64,000 nt of DNA from Mesorhizobium sp. B4-1-4 (GTDB lineage: Bacteria; Pseudomonadota; Alphaproteobacteria; Rhizobiales; Rhizobiaceae): positions 3,844,001 to 3,908,000 of the forward strand of contig NZ_CP083950.1 of assembly GCF_006439395.2 (NCBI RefSeq), read 5' to 3'. Positions 8,558-17,494 of this stretch are shown here, piece after piece. Each line of letters starts with the position of its first letter. The stretch's first letter is position 1. Both the position numbers and the translations under genes were made by a program. A model generated the notes under the pieces. The model was not told where the DNA came from. It saw nothing but the letters and a program-made list of their open reading frames with translations, and searched no databases.

Positions 8558-10882
8558 CTACTTGCGCCTCAGCGCGTCCGCCAGCGCCGCGCCGAATGCG
8601 CCTTGCTGGGCCGGCCGCTCCGGCTGGCGCTGGGGTGCTGGCGAGCGTGGCGCCGGCCTGCCGCCGCCATTGTCGCGCGGCCCGCCTTTCGATCCGCCGC
8701 CCTCGCCGCCGTCCTTGCGCATGGAGAGCCCGATGCGCTTGCGCTTGATGTCGACGTCGACGACGCGCACCTTGACCACGTCGCCGGCCTTGACCACCTC
8801 ATGCGCGTCCTTGATGAACCGGTCGGCCAGCTGCGAGACATGCACCAGCCCGTCCTGGTGCACGCCGATATCGACGAAGGCCCCGAAGGCCGCGACATTG
8901 GTGACGGTCCCCTCCAGCAGCATGCCGGGCTTCAAATCCTTGATGTCGTCGATGCCGTCGGCGAAGGTCGCCGTCTTGAAGCCGGGGCGCGGGTCGCGGC
9001 CGGGCTTTTCCAGCTCCGCCAGGATGTCGCGGACCGTCGGCAAGCCGAAGCGCTCATCGACGAACACGCGCGGATCGAGCGCCTTGAGTGCGGCGCTGTC
9101 GCCCATCAGCGCGCGCACATCGCGCCCGCAGGCTGCGACGATCTTTTTCGCCACGCCATACGCCTCGGGATGCACCGCCGAGGCATCGAGCGGCTCGGTG
9201 CCATTTGGAATGCGCAGGAAGCCGGCGGACTGCTCGAAGGCGCGCGGTCCCAGGCGGGGCACCTTGAGCAGATCCTTGCGGCTGGCGAACGGTCCCGTCG
9301 CGTCGCGGTGCGCGACGATAGCATCGGCGAGTGACGCGCCAAGACCTGAAACGCGCGCCAGGAGCGGCGCCGAGGCAGTGTTGAGATCGACGCCGACGGC
9401 ATTGACCGCGTCCTCGACCACCGCTTCCAGCGAGCGGCCAAGCCGGTACTGGTCGACATCGTGCTGGTACTGGCCGACGCCGATCGACTTCGGTTCGATC
9501 TTGACCAGTTCGGCCAGCGGATCCTGCAGCCGCCGCGCGGTCGACACCGCACCGCGCAACGATACGTCAAGGCCGGGGAATTCGGCCGCCGCCGTCGCCG
9601 AGGCCGAATAGACCGAGGCACCTGCCTCGCTGACGATCACCTTGAGCGGCTTGGGGCCTGAACCGGCGGGCATGTCGGACAGCATGTCCGCCACCAGCTT
9701 TTCCGTCTCGCGGCTGCCGGTGCCGTTGCCGATCGAAATCAGCTCCACCTTGTGCTGGCGGACCAACGCCGCGAGTTCCGTCTGCGTGCCACGCACATCG
9801 TTCCTCGGCGGGAACGGATACACCGTCGTCGTCGCTACCAGCTTGCCGGTGCCGTCCACCACGGCGACCTTGACGCCGGTGCGGATGCCGGGATCGAGCC
9901 CCATCGTCGGCCGCGAGCCGGCGGGAGCTGCCAGCAGCAAATCCTTGAGATTGCGGGCAAAGACATGGATCGCCTCTTCCTCGGCCCGCTCGCGCAGGTC
10001 ACGCATCAAATCGAGCGTCAGGTGCAGCAACAGTTTTATGCGCCATGTCCAACCGGCCACCTCCATCAGCCAGCGGTCGCCCGGCAGGCTGCCGCCGATC
10101 GCGTAGGCATTGGCGATCATCCGTTCGACCGGCTTTACAGGCGAGGCGTCGTCGGCATCGACCTCGATGTCGAGCGACAGCACCTCTTCGTTGCGGCCGC
10201 GCAGCATGGCCAGCGCGCGGTGGCTGGGCACCGTCGCCCAGCGCTCGACATGGTCGAAATAGTCGGAGAACTTGGCGCCGGCCTCCTGCTTGCCGTCGAC
10301 CACCCTGGCCCGCAGGAAGGCGCGTTCCTTCATGTAGCCGCGCAGCTTGCCGACCAGATCGGCATTCTCGGCGAACTGCTCCGAGAGGATATCGCGGGCG
10401 CCTTCGAGCGCCGCCTTGGCGTCGGCCACGTCCTCGGAGATGTAGGCCAGCGCCGCCTCGGCGGGCACCAGCGAGCGGTCCGCCAGGATCGCCGCGGCCA
10501 GCGGTCCCAATCCGCGCTCGCGGGCGATCTCGGCCTTGGTGCGGCGCTTGGGCTTGTAGGGCAGGTACATGTCCTCGAGCTCCGCCTTGGTGGTGGCGGC
10601 GGCGATCTTGGTCTCAAGCTCCTCCGTCAGCTTGCCCTGTTCGCGGATCGAGCCGAGGATGGTGTCGCGGCGGGCGTCCAGCTCGCGCAGGTAGGCGAGC
10701 CGCTCGGCAAGGTCGCGCAGTTGCGTGTCGTCCAGCCCGCCCGTCGCCTCCTTGCGGTAGCGCGCCACGAACGGCACCGTCGCGCCCTCGTCGAGCAGTT
10801 CGATCGCCGCGGCCGCCTGTTCGGGCCGCGCCTTGATCTCGGCCGCGATGATGGCTGCGATGCGCTTGATGTCGGATGCCAT
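8558..10882 (-). CDS. tex: Tex, RNA-binding transcription accessory protein
   Basis: 774 residues from the chosen start. Domain order is the Tex N-terminal helical region, a YqgF/RNase H-like domain (TMGLDPGIRTGVKVAVVDGT), helix-hairpin-helix repeats (VGVDLNTASAPLLARVSGLG), then an S1 RNA-binding domain (LLEGTVTNVAAFGAFVDIG). A Gly/Pro/Arg/Gln-rich tail follows the S1 domain and ends in ADALRRK. The start at 10882 (MASDIKR) is preferred over one 12 codons upstream because AGGA lies 5 bases before it. Tex is a conserved cytoplasmic protein that binds nucleic acid and influences transcription. The gene converges on lysR with no intergenic bases. Confidence 0.95.
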   Translation of the reverse strand: MASDIKRIAAIIAAEIKARPEQAAAAIELLDEGATVPFVARYRKEATGGLDDTQLRDLAERLAYLRELDARRDTILGSIREQGKLTEELETKIAAATTKAELEDMYLPYKPKRRTKAEIARERGLGPLAAAILADRSLVPAEAALAYISEDVADAKAALEGARDILSEQFAENADLVGKLRGYMKERAFLRARVVDGKQEAGAKFSDYFDHVERWATVPSHRALAMLRGRNEEVLSLDIEVDADDASPVKPVERMIANAYAIGGSLPGDRWLMEVAGWTWRIKLLLHLTLDLMRDLRERAEEEAIHVFARNLKDLLLAAPAGSRPTMGLDPGIRTGVKVAVVDGTGKLVATTTVYPFPPRNDVRGTQTELAALVRQHKVELISIGNGTGSRETEKLVADMLSDMPAGSGPKPLKVIVSEAGASVYSASATAAAEFPGLDVSLRGAVSTARRLQDPLAELVKIEPKSIGVGQYQHDVDQYRLGRSLEAVVEDAVNAVGVDLNTASAPLLARVSGLGASLADAIVAHRDATGPFASRKDLLKVPRLGPRAFEQSAGFLRIPNGTEPLDASAVHPEAYGVAKKIVAACGRDVRALMGDSAALKALDPRVFVDERFGLPTVRDILAELEKPGRDPRPGFKTATFADGIDDIKDLKPGMLLEGTVTNVAAFGAFVDIGVHQDGLVHVSQLADRFIKDAHEVVKAGDVVKVRVVDVDIKRKRIGLSMRKDGGEGGGSKGGPRDNGGGRPAPRSPAPQRQPERPAQQGAFGAALADALRRK

Positions 10883-11010
10883 GTCGTTCCTGCTGTCGTC
10901 GAAAAGAGCGGCGACCATAGGCGCAGACGTTCACTCCGCCAACCGCGACGTTTTCAACCGTCACAGGCGGTCCACAAGAAACCATGCGGCAGCTGACCGC
11001 GCCTGACGGC

Positions 11011-12192
11011 TCAGACCAGTCGCGTCAGCGCCTCGAAGAAAGCGACGATTTCGAGATCAAGCGAGTCATCGACCGGTTCCGGCTGCGACGACATCTTGGC
11101 AATGACCACTTCCGCCTTCGGGTCGACATAGAGCCACTGGCCATGGATGCCGATGCCGCAATAGGCGCTGCTCGGCTTGCCCGACTGGTACCATTTGTTC
11201 CGATAACGGCCCTGTGGAAACAGCGGAAGCATCGCGCCGCGCTGCCAGGCCTCCGAACTGCCTCCGGTCGCAACCGTATCGCGCACCCACGCCTCCGGCA
11301 CGACCTGCCGGCCATTGGCCATGCCGCCCTGCCGCATCATCTCGCCGATGCGCGCGAGGTCGCGCGGCGTCACCGAAATGCCGCCGGCGGTGCGCGCCGT
11401 GCCTTCCATGTCGACGCCGATCGAAGCCTCGCTGACGGCCCCCAGCGGCAACCACAGTCTGTCGCGCATCAGGTCGGCGAAGCGCTGGCCGGAAGCGCGT
11501 TCGAGCAACAGGCCGAGCAGGTCGGAATTGGGCGAACGGTAGCGGAAGGTCTGGCCATGCGGCTCGGCAAGCCGCTGCAGGGTCAGGATGAATTCGCGCA
11601 GGCTTTCCGTGCCGCCGCCCGGGTTCCACAGCGTGGCGCGGCGATAGCGTGCGAAGGCGCTTTCCGGATCGAGATAGGCCTCCTCGAAATCGAGGCTGAC
11701 GCTCATGTCGAGCACATGCCGCACGCTGGCCTCGCCATAGGCCGTGCCCACCACCTCCGGGATGTATTGCGTCACCGGCGCCTCCGGATCGAACACGCCC
11801 TCGCCTTCCAGTATGCCGGCAATGATCGCCGTCACCGATTTGCTGATCGAGAAGATGATGTGGCGGGCGCCGAAATCCATATGCGGCGCGAACCAGTCGC
11901 CGATGATCTTGCCGCCTTTCATGACCGTCAGCGCGTCGGTGCTGGAACGCAGGAGGAATTCAGCCACGGTCTCCGGCGCGCCGGCAACCGAAACTTCCTC
12001 GCCGAGCAGGCCGCCGAGGTCTCGCACGGGCTCCTCGGCGGCACCAGGCGTTGCCGTGACGCGCGCGGTCGGAACCAATTCGCCGAGGTTCTGGAACGAC
12101 CATCGGTTGAACGGACTTTCGCGCCAGTTGGCGAGCAGCACCTCGTTGCGGCGGAAGCCGTAGCGGGTCTCGAACGCGGTCTTGCCGGTCAT
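11011..12192 (-). CDS. Serine hydrolase, beta-lactamase class C / esterase fold (copy 1)
   Basis: 393 residues. The SxxK active-site motif is Ser115-Ile-Ser-Lys118 in HIIFSISKSV, and a tyrosine motif YRSPNSD follows at about 235-241. No signal peptide is visible, so it is more likely a cytoplasmic esterase/amidase-type enzyme than a true beta-lactamase. AAGGA lies 8 bases before the ATG. It is paralogous to the gene just upstream (both begin with an NRW-FQ segment followed by a conserved PTA). Thirty-four bases separate the two. Substrate unknown. Confidence 0.88.
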   Translation of the reverse strand: MTGKTAFETRYGFRRNEVLLANWRESPFNRWSFQNLGELVPTARVTATPGAAEEPVRDLGGLLGEEVSVAGAPETVAEFLLRSSTDALTVMKGGKIIGDWFAPHMDFGARHIIFSISKSVTAIIAGILEGEGVFDPEAPVTQYIPEVVGTAYGEASVRHVLDMSVSLDFEEAYLDPESAFARYRRATLWNPGGGTESLREFILTLQRLAEPHGQTFRYRSPNSDLLGLLLERASGQRFADLMRDRLWLPLGAVSEASIGVDMEGTARTAGGISVTPRDLARIGEMMRQGGMANGRQVVPEAWVRDTVATGGSSEAWQRGAMLPLFPQGRYRNKWYQSGKPSSAYCGIGIHGQWLYVDPKAEVVIAKMSSQPEPVDDSLDLEIVAFFEALTRLV

Positions 12193-12226
12193 GGCGTTTT
12201 TCCTTCCAGGTCGTTTCTTAAGGGGC

Positions 12227-13423
12227 TCAGCGCAGGGCGGCGGCGATGGCGTGCACGGCCTTCAGCGTTGCTATGGAATAGGCGAGATTACTGAAATCCG
12301 GCCACGTCGAAAGCTTCACCACGACCATCCCTGTGCTCCAGTCGATGTGGATCATCTGCCCGAACACGCCCCGGCACATCAGCGCGCGCGAGCCGGGATT
12401 CTCGATCCAGAACTGGTTGCGGTAACTGCCCTCGGGCATGCTGGCGGAGAAATCCGGGCCGTGCCTGCCGTTGCGTGTCGCCTCGGTCCACGCCGCCGGC
12501 ACGATGCCGCCGCCATTATCGAGGATCATCTGGCCGAAACGGCCATAGTCGCGAAGCGTCGCGTTGAAGCCGCCGTCGGCCAGTGCATCGCCGGCGCTGT
12601 CGACGGTGAAGCAGGCGCTTTCGTCGGCACCGAGCTTCTGCCAGAGCTCTTCGGAAACCAGTTGCGCCAGCCGCTTGCCGGTCACCCGCTCCATGATGAA
12701 GGCGAGCACGTCGGTCTCTATCGAGCGGTACTCGAATTTTGCTCCGTGCGGACGGACCGTGTCTTTCAAGCCGAGGATCAGCTCGAACAAATGCGAGGGC
12801 CAGCGGAAGTCCGGATCGCTGCCCGGCGGCACTGGCTTCCAGCCCGTGGCGACATCGACCTGGCCGATGTCGGAATAGCGGTCGGTATATTCCTCGCAAA
12901 AGCGCACGCCCGTCGTCATGTCGAGCACATGCTGGACGCTGGCGCCGGCCCAGCCCGTGGCGGCGAGTTCCGGCAGGTAATCGGTGACCGGCCGGGTGGG
13001 ATCGATCAGCCCGCGCCCAGCCAATATGCCGAACACCGCGCCGGTGATCGATTTGGCCATCGACTGCGACAGATGCAGCGTTCGCTCATCCATGCCGTTG
13101 AAATAGCGCTCATAGGCGACCTTGCCGTCCTTGAGTACCAGCAAGCCATCCGTATAGGTCTCGTCAAGCAACGCCGCGAGCGTTGAAGGCCTGCCTTCGC
13201 TGTCCTCGACCGACAGCCCGTCGAGATCGACCTCGGCGCGTTCGAGACGATGGCGGTGGCCATTGCCGCGCCACACTTCGGCGGTCGGCAGGATTTCCCT
13301 GATGTGCTGGAACGCCCAGCGGTTCCATGGCGGCCGGTCCCAGTCGAGCTTTGGCGGCACCATGGCGGGCGGCGAGCCCTGCATGACCGGCGGCCGCGGA
13401 TCTCTGTTGCGGTAGGAATTCAT
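12227..13423 (-). CDS. Serine hydrolase, beta-lactamase class C / esterase fold (copy 2)
   Basis: 398 residues. The SxxK motif is Ser121-Met-Ala-Lys124 in LSQSMAKSITG; the tyrosine motif appears as EYRSIETD. A Pro-rich N-terminus precedes the shared NRWAFQHIREILPTAEV segment. No secretion signal is obvious. It is a tandem paralogue of the 11011-12192 gene. It starts just after the terminator of the polyamine-transporter operon, so expression needs its own promoter or read-through. The location suggests, but does not show, a role in hydrolysing an amide or ester related to the imported compound. Confidence 0.88.
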   Translation of the reverse strand: MNSYRNRDPRPPVMQGSPPAMVPPKLDWDRPPWNRWAFQHIREILPTAEVWRGNGHRHRLERAEVDLDGLSVEDSEGRPSTLAALLDETYTDGLLVLKDGKVAYERYFNGMDERTLHLSQSMAKSITGAVFGILAGRGLIDPTRPVTDYLPELAATGWAGASVQHVLDMTTGVRFCEEYTDRYSDIGQVDVATGWKPVPPGSDPDFRWPSHLFELILGLKDTVRPHGAKFEYRSIETDVLAFIMERVTGKRLAQLVSEELWQKLGADESACFTVDSAGDALADGGFNATLRDYGRFGQMILDNGGGIVPAAWTEATRNGRHGPDFSASMPEGSYRNQFWIENPGSRALMCRGVFGQMIHIDWSTGMVVVKLSTWPDFSNLAYSIATLKAVHAIAAALR

Positions 13424-13439
13424 GAAAGGCCATTCCCGG

Positions 13440-13473
13440 AAAGAAAAGACCCGGCGGCGTGTGCCGCCGGGTC
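13440..13473 (-). terminator. Rho-independent terminator of the ABC importer operon
   Basis: A perfect 11-base stem (GACCCGGCGGC / GCCGCCGGGTC, 13448-13458 and 13463-13473) has a GTGT loop. On the minus strand it is followed by TTTTCTTTCC. It starts 13 bases after the stop of the solute-binding protein gene. Confidence 0.9.
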
Positions 13474-13486
13474 CGTCATGCAGCGC

Positions 13487-14521
13487 TTACTTCTGCAGTT
13501 CGGTCCAGATCTTGGTGTAGATGTCCTGGATTTCAGGCGCACACATCTTCTGGAATTCGCCCTGTGGCTTCGCGGCGGCCGGAATGACGACTTCCGGCGC
13601 ATCCTTCATGTCGGCCGGCATGTATTTGTCCGAGCCGGTGATGGCATTGGCGTAGCGGTGGAAGGCCGAGAGGCCGGCTGCGTTTTCCGGATCCATGATG
13701 AAGTTCTGGAACAGCTTGGCGTTGTCGACATTCTTGGCTTCCTTGAGAACGACGACGTTGTCGCTCCACAGGCCGTAGCCTTCCTTCGGATAATTGTAGT
13801 GGATGGCCGGATTGGCCAGTCGCTGGCGCAGCGCAGAGCCGTTCCAGTCGCTGGTGGCCTTGAAGTCGCCGGCGCCCATCTTCTCGATGGTGTTGTATTC
13901 CATGGCGATCCAGTTCGGCTTGGCCGCGACGAGCGTGTCACGCACCTTCTTCAGCACCGCCTTGTCGTCGGTGCACTGCTGGCCACCGACATATTTGATC
14001 GCGGCGAAGATGACGTCATTCATCTCGGGAACGACGTTGACCTTGCCCTTCAGCTCGTCGGGCGTGTTGAAGATGATGCCCCAGCTGTCGGCCGGTCCCT
14101 TGTAGGCATCGGTGTTGACGACGACGCCCACCGTGCCCAGCGCCCACGGCACCGAATATTTGCGGCCGGGATCGAAATCTGGATTGGCCCATTCCGGCGC
14201 CACATTCTTGAAGTTCTCCATCTTGCCCGGGTCGGTTTCGAGCACAAGCCCTTCCTTGATCCAGATCGGAACATAGGTCTGCGAGGGCACGGCGATGTCG
14301 AAGCCGGTGCCGCCCTGGCGAACCTTGGCGAGCGCGGTGTCGTTGGAATCGTAGTCGGTGATCGTGACCTTGATGTTGTACTTCTGCTCGAACTTCTTGA
14401 TCACGTCAGGGCTGGTGTAGTTGCCCCAATTGTAGATGTTGAGCACGCCGTCGGCGCGGGCGAGGCCCGTCGAAGCGAGCAACGCCAACCCCATGGCGGT
14501 TGCTGTTGTCTTCCAGTTCAT
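13487..14521 (-). CDS. Periplasmic polyamine-type solute-binding protein (PotD/PotF-like)
   Basis: 344 residues with a Sec signal peptide (MNWKTTATAMGLALLAST, cleaved near ARA-DG). The mature start GVLNIYNWGNYTSPDVIKKFE is typical of spermidine/putrescine-binding proteins. GGGAG 8 bases upstream supports the ATG at 14521. A same-frame reading further upstream runs into the neighbouring permease gene and is not real coding. Last gene of the importer operon, directly before a terminator. The exact ligand (putrescine, spermidine or another cation) cannot be read from sequence alone. Confidence 0.92.
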   Translation of the reverse strand: MNWKTTATAMGLALLASTGLARADGVLNIYNWGNYTSPDVIKKFEQKYNIKVTITDYDSNDTALAKVRQGGTGFDIAVPSQTYVPIWIKEGLVLETDPGKMENFKNVAPEWANPDFDPGRKYSVPWALGTVGVVVNTDAYKGPADSWGIIFNTPDELKGKVNVVPEMNDVIFAAIKYVGGQQCTDDKAVLKKVRDTLVAAKPNWIAMEYNTIEKMGAGDFKATSDWNGSALRQRLANPAIHYNYPKEGYGLWSDNVVVLKEAKNVDNAKLFQNFIMDPENAAGLSAFHRYANAITGSDKYMPADMKDAPEVVIPAAAKPQGEFQKMCAPEIQDIYTKIWTELQK

Positions 14522-14544
14522 GGTTTTAACTCCCATTGTCGGTT

Positions 14545-15345
14545 TCAGTCTCGTTTCCTGCTGACGAAGAAAAACAACGTGACGATCGCGACCGAAAGCA
14601 GCAGGAAGGCGGTCGATATCGCGTTGATCTCGGGTGTGATGCCGCGGCGGATCTGGCCGAGCATGTAGGTGGGCAGCGTGTCCTGGCCGCCCGATTTGAC
14701 GAACTCGGTGATGACGACGTCGTCGAGCGAGATGACGAAGGCCAGCATCAGGCCGGCCAGGATACCGGGCCACAACAGCGGCAGCGTGATGCGGCGGAAG
14801 GTCTTCCACGCCGTCGCGTAGAGATCGGCGGCGGCACGCTCCAGCGTCAGGTCCATATTCTCCAGCCGCGCCCGGATCGGCAGGTAGGCGAAGGGAATGC
14901 AGAACGCCGTATGCGCGGCGATCAGGTAACCGAGGCCGGAATAGCCGGTGAAGATCTTGATGCGGGAGAAGAAGATCAGCAGCGCCACGCCGGTGACAAT
15001 CTCGGGGACCATCAGCGGCTGGTTGATGGCCGCATATTTGAAGGTGAGGCCGGGATAGGACGCCGTGCGCGTGGTGGCGAGCGCCGCCATGGTGGCGAAG
15101 ATGGTCGACAGCACCGCCGCGATGGAACCGATCTGGAAGGAACGCAGCGTTGCGTCGATGACCTGCGTGTTCTGGTATGCCGACTGGAACCATCTCAGCG
15201 AAAAGCCGCCCCATTCCGACGTCGAGCTTGCCGCGTTGAAGGCATAGATCACCAGCACGATGATCGGCAGATAGAGGACCGCGAAGCAGGTCGCCGCGAT
15301 CGCGGTGAAGCCAGGCTGGTGCTTGATGGAGAAGTTGTTAGCCAT
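14545..15345 (-). CDS. ABC permease, polyamine-type (PotC/PotI-like)
   Basis: 266 residues, about six transmembrane segments, beginning MANNFSIKHQPGFTAIA. The binding-protein-dependent permease loop is present near AADLYATAWKTFRRITLPLL (EAA-type motif contacting the ATPase). A GGGGG stretch 6 bases upstream supports 15345. It overlaps the upstream permease gene by 8 bases, indicating translational coupling. It forms the inner-membrane channel together with the 15338-16258 product. Confidence 0.92.
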   Translation of the reverse strand: MANNFSIKHQPGFTAIAATCFAVLYLPIIVLVIYAFNAASSTSEWGGFSLRWFQSAYQNTQVIDATLRSFQIGSIAAVLSTIFATMAALATTRTASYPGLTFKYAAINQPLMVPEIVTGVALLIFFSRIKIFTGYSGLGYLIAAHTAFCIPFAYLPIRARLENMDLTLERAAADLYATAWKTFRRITLPLLWPGILAGLMLAFVISLDDVVITEFVKSGGQDTLPTYMLGQIRRGITPEINAISTAFLLLSVAIVTLFFFVSRKRD

Positions 15346-16258
15346 GACGCACCCCCGACTTGCCGGCATTGCGCACATAGGCAAGCAGCGCCACCATGAC
15401 GATGATCATCACCGTGATCGACAGCGCCGAGCCGAGCGGCCAGTTGCGGCCCTGCCCGAACTGCAATTCGATCAGGTTGGACAGCATCATGTTCTTGCCG
15501 CCGCCAAGCACGCTCGGCGTCACGTAGGCGCCAAGTGCGGGAATGAAGACAAGGATGGAGCCGGCGATGACCCCCGGTTTGACCAGCGGGAAGATAATGC
15601 GCCAAAGCACCCGGAAACGCGTCGCATAAAGGTCGTAACCGGCTTCGACCAGCCGGAAATCGAGCTTCTCCATGCTGGCATAGATCGGCAGCACCATCAG
15701 CGGCAGGTAGACATAGGCCATGCCGATCAGGATCGCCGTGTCGGTGTAGAGTATCTGGATCGGCGCCGAGATGATGCCAAGCTTCAAAAGGATCGTGTTG
15801 ATGATGCCTTCGTTGCGGATGATCTGCAGCACGGCGAAGGTGCGGATCAGAAGGTTGGTCCAGAACGGAATGGTGATCAGGAACAGCCAGAGGTCTCGGG
15901 TCTTTTCGCTGCGTGTCGCCATGAAATAGGCGGTCGGGAACCCAAGCGCCAAGGTGGCGATCGTTGTCACGACGGCAAGCTTGATGGAGCGCAGGAAGAT
16001 GGTGACATGCGCCGCCGCGAGCGAAAGCGTATCGTCGAAAATGTCGCGTTCCAGGAGCACCGACGTCCAGGCGTCGGACGAGAACTGCCATTTCACGTCG
16101 CCATAGGCGCCGGGCGTCAGGAAGGAATAGACGAGAACGATCAGCAACGGGCCGGTCGCGGCCAGGAAAATGACCAGCAGTGCTGGCGCTGACAAGAGCC
16201 AGCGGTCACGGACATCGCGCCGTTCCGCCGCCTTGGCGACTTCTTCCGCGGTGGCCAT
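15338..16258 (-). CDS. ABC permease, polyamine-type (PotB/PotH-like)
   Basis: 306 residues. A charged cytoplasmic N-terminus precedes a first membrane segment (WLLSAPALLVIFLAATGPLL). About six transmembrane segments follow, with an EAA-type loop (EAGYDLYATRFRVLWRIIFPLV). Its start shares one base with the stop of the ATPase gene (ATG/TGA overlap at 16258). Partner of the 14545-15345 permease. Confidence 0.92.
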   Translation of the reverse strand: MATAEEVAKAAERRDVRDRWLLSAPALLVIFLAATGPLLIVLVYSFLTPGAYGDVKWQFSSDAWTSVLLERDIFDDTLSLAAAHVTIFLRSIKLAVVTTIATLALGFPTAYFMATRSEKTRDLWLFLITIPFWTNLLIRTFAVLQIIRNEGIINTILLKLGIISAPIQILYTDTAILIGMAYVYLPLMVLPIYASMEKLDFRLVEAGYDLYATRFRVLWRIIFPLVKPGVIAGSILVFIPALGAYVTPSVLGGGKNMMLSNLIELQFGQGRNWPLGSALSITVMIIVMVALLAYVRNAGKSGVRHG

Positions 16259-17352
16259 CAGTCCCTCAGCACTTGCGCGGCGTCGTTGCCGATCATGATG
16301 CCGACCTTGTCGCCGCGCTCGAAACCGCAGCCGGCGCTGCGCGTATTCTGCTGGCGCACGGTGAAGGCCTCGCCGCTGTCGAGCTGGACATGAATATGCG
16401 TATCGGTGCCGAAATAGACGATGTTTTCGACCATGCCCGACAACTCACCCTTGTCCTTCGTCAGCTTGGCGTGCTCGGGCCGTACCACCACGGTGGCATT
16501 GTCCTTGGGCTGGAAGCCTTCGGCAACGGTTGCTTCGATCGTCGTGCCCGATTTGAGCGTCGCGCGTGCCTTGCCATTGCCGATGCCCGATATGGCGGCG
16601 GTGAGGAAGTTGGTTTCACCGATGAAGTCGGCGACGAAACGTTCCGCCGGCTTGTCGTAAATGTCCCAGGGCGAGCCGACCTGCAGGATCTTGCCCGACG
16701 ACATCACAGCGATGCGGTCCGACATCGTCAGCGCTTCTTCCTGGTCATGGGTGACGAAGATGAAGGTGATGCCGGTCTCATGCTGCAGCCGCTTCAACTC
16801 GATCTGCATCTCCTTGCGCAGCTTGTAGTCGAGTGCCGAGAGCGGTTCGTCGAGCAACAGCACTTTCGGCTGCGGCGCAAGCGCCCGGGCCAGCGCCACG
16901 CGCTGCTGCTGGCCGCCGGAAATCTGGCCTGTGCGGCGGCCCGCCAGGGCCTCCATCTTGACCAGCTTGAGCATCTCGGCGACGCGCGCCTTGATCTCGG
17001 CCCTGGGCTTGCCCAGCATCTCCAGGCCGAAGCCGATATTGTCGGCCACCGTCATGTGCGGGAACAGCGCATAGGACTGGAAGACGGTGTTGACCGGCCG
17101 CTTGAAGGGCGGCAGCGGCGCGATGTCCTGCCCGTAGAGCAGGATCTCGCCGGCGGTTGGAAAGTCGAAGCCGGCGATCAGCCGCAGCAAGGTCGTCTTG
17201 CCGCAGCCAGACGGTCCCAGCAGCGTGAAGAACTCGTTCTCGCGGATGGATACCGAGACCTTGTCGAGGGCAGCGACCTGCCCCTCACCCGATCCGAAAA
17301 TTTTGCTGACGTTTACTACTTCAATCGCATTCCGATCCGGTTTGTCCGGCAC
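16258..17352 (-). CDS. ABC ATP-binding protein, polyamine-type (PotA/PotG-like)
   Basis: 364 residues from a GTG start. Walker A is GPSGCGKTTLLR, the signature is ISGGQQQRVALARA, Walker B is KVLLLDEPLSALD, and a switch His follows in FVTHDQEEAL. A C-terminal TOBE-like regulatory domain covers ~285-364 (VRPEHAKLTKDKGEL). First gene of the leftward four-gene operon ATPase-permease-permease-binding protein. The promoter should lie in 17353-17494, a short region in which no clear operator was recognised. Confidence 0.93.
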   Translation of the reverse strand: MPDKPDRNAIEVVNVSKIFGSGEGQVAALDKVSVSIRENEFFTLLGPSGCGKTTLLRLIAGFDFPTAGEILLYGQDIAPLPPFKRPVNTVFQSYALFPHMTVADNIGFGLEMLGKPRAEIKARVAEMLKLVKMEALAGRRTGQISGGQQQRVALARALAPQPKVLLLDEPLSALDYKLRKEMQIELKRLQHETGITFIFVTHDQEEALTMSDRIAVMSSGKILQVGSPWDIYDKPAERFVADFIGETNFLTAAISGIGNGKARATLKSGTTIEATVAEGFQPKDNATVVVRPEHAKLTKDKGELSGMVENIVYFGTDTHIHVQLDSGEAFTVRQQNTRSAGCGFERGDKVGIMIGNDAAQVLRD

Positions 17353-17494
17353 GATTACGCCTCACTGTTGACCCCGCTCTTGCTGGCGGAGCTTTCCCCT
17401 GTTGGATGTGAACACATGGCCGGTAGGTTGGCAAGCCCGGCATTGAATCACAGTTCAGTCAGTCATTTCTGGCTTGGCAGGCCCCATGCCAATG

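Noticed and set aside
13487..15214. A 575-residue reading that joins part of a permease gene region to the solute-binding protein
   Set aside because: The upstream part is an out-of-frame reading of the permease gene; the signal peptide and ribosome site place the true start at 14521.
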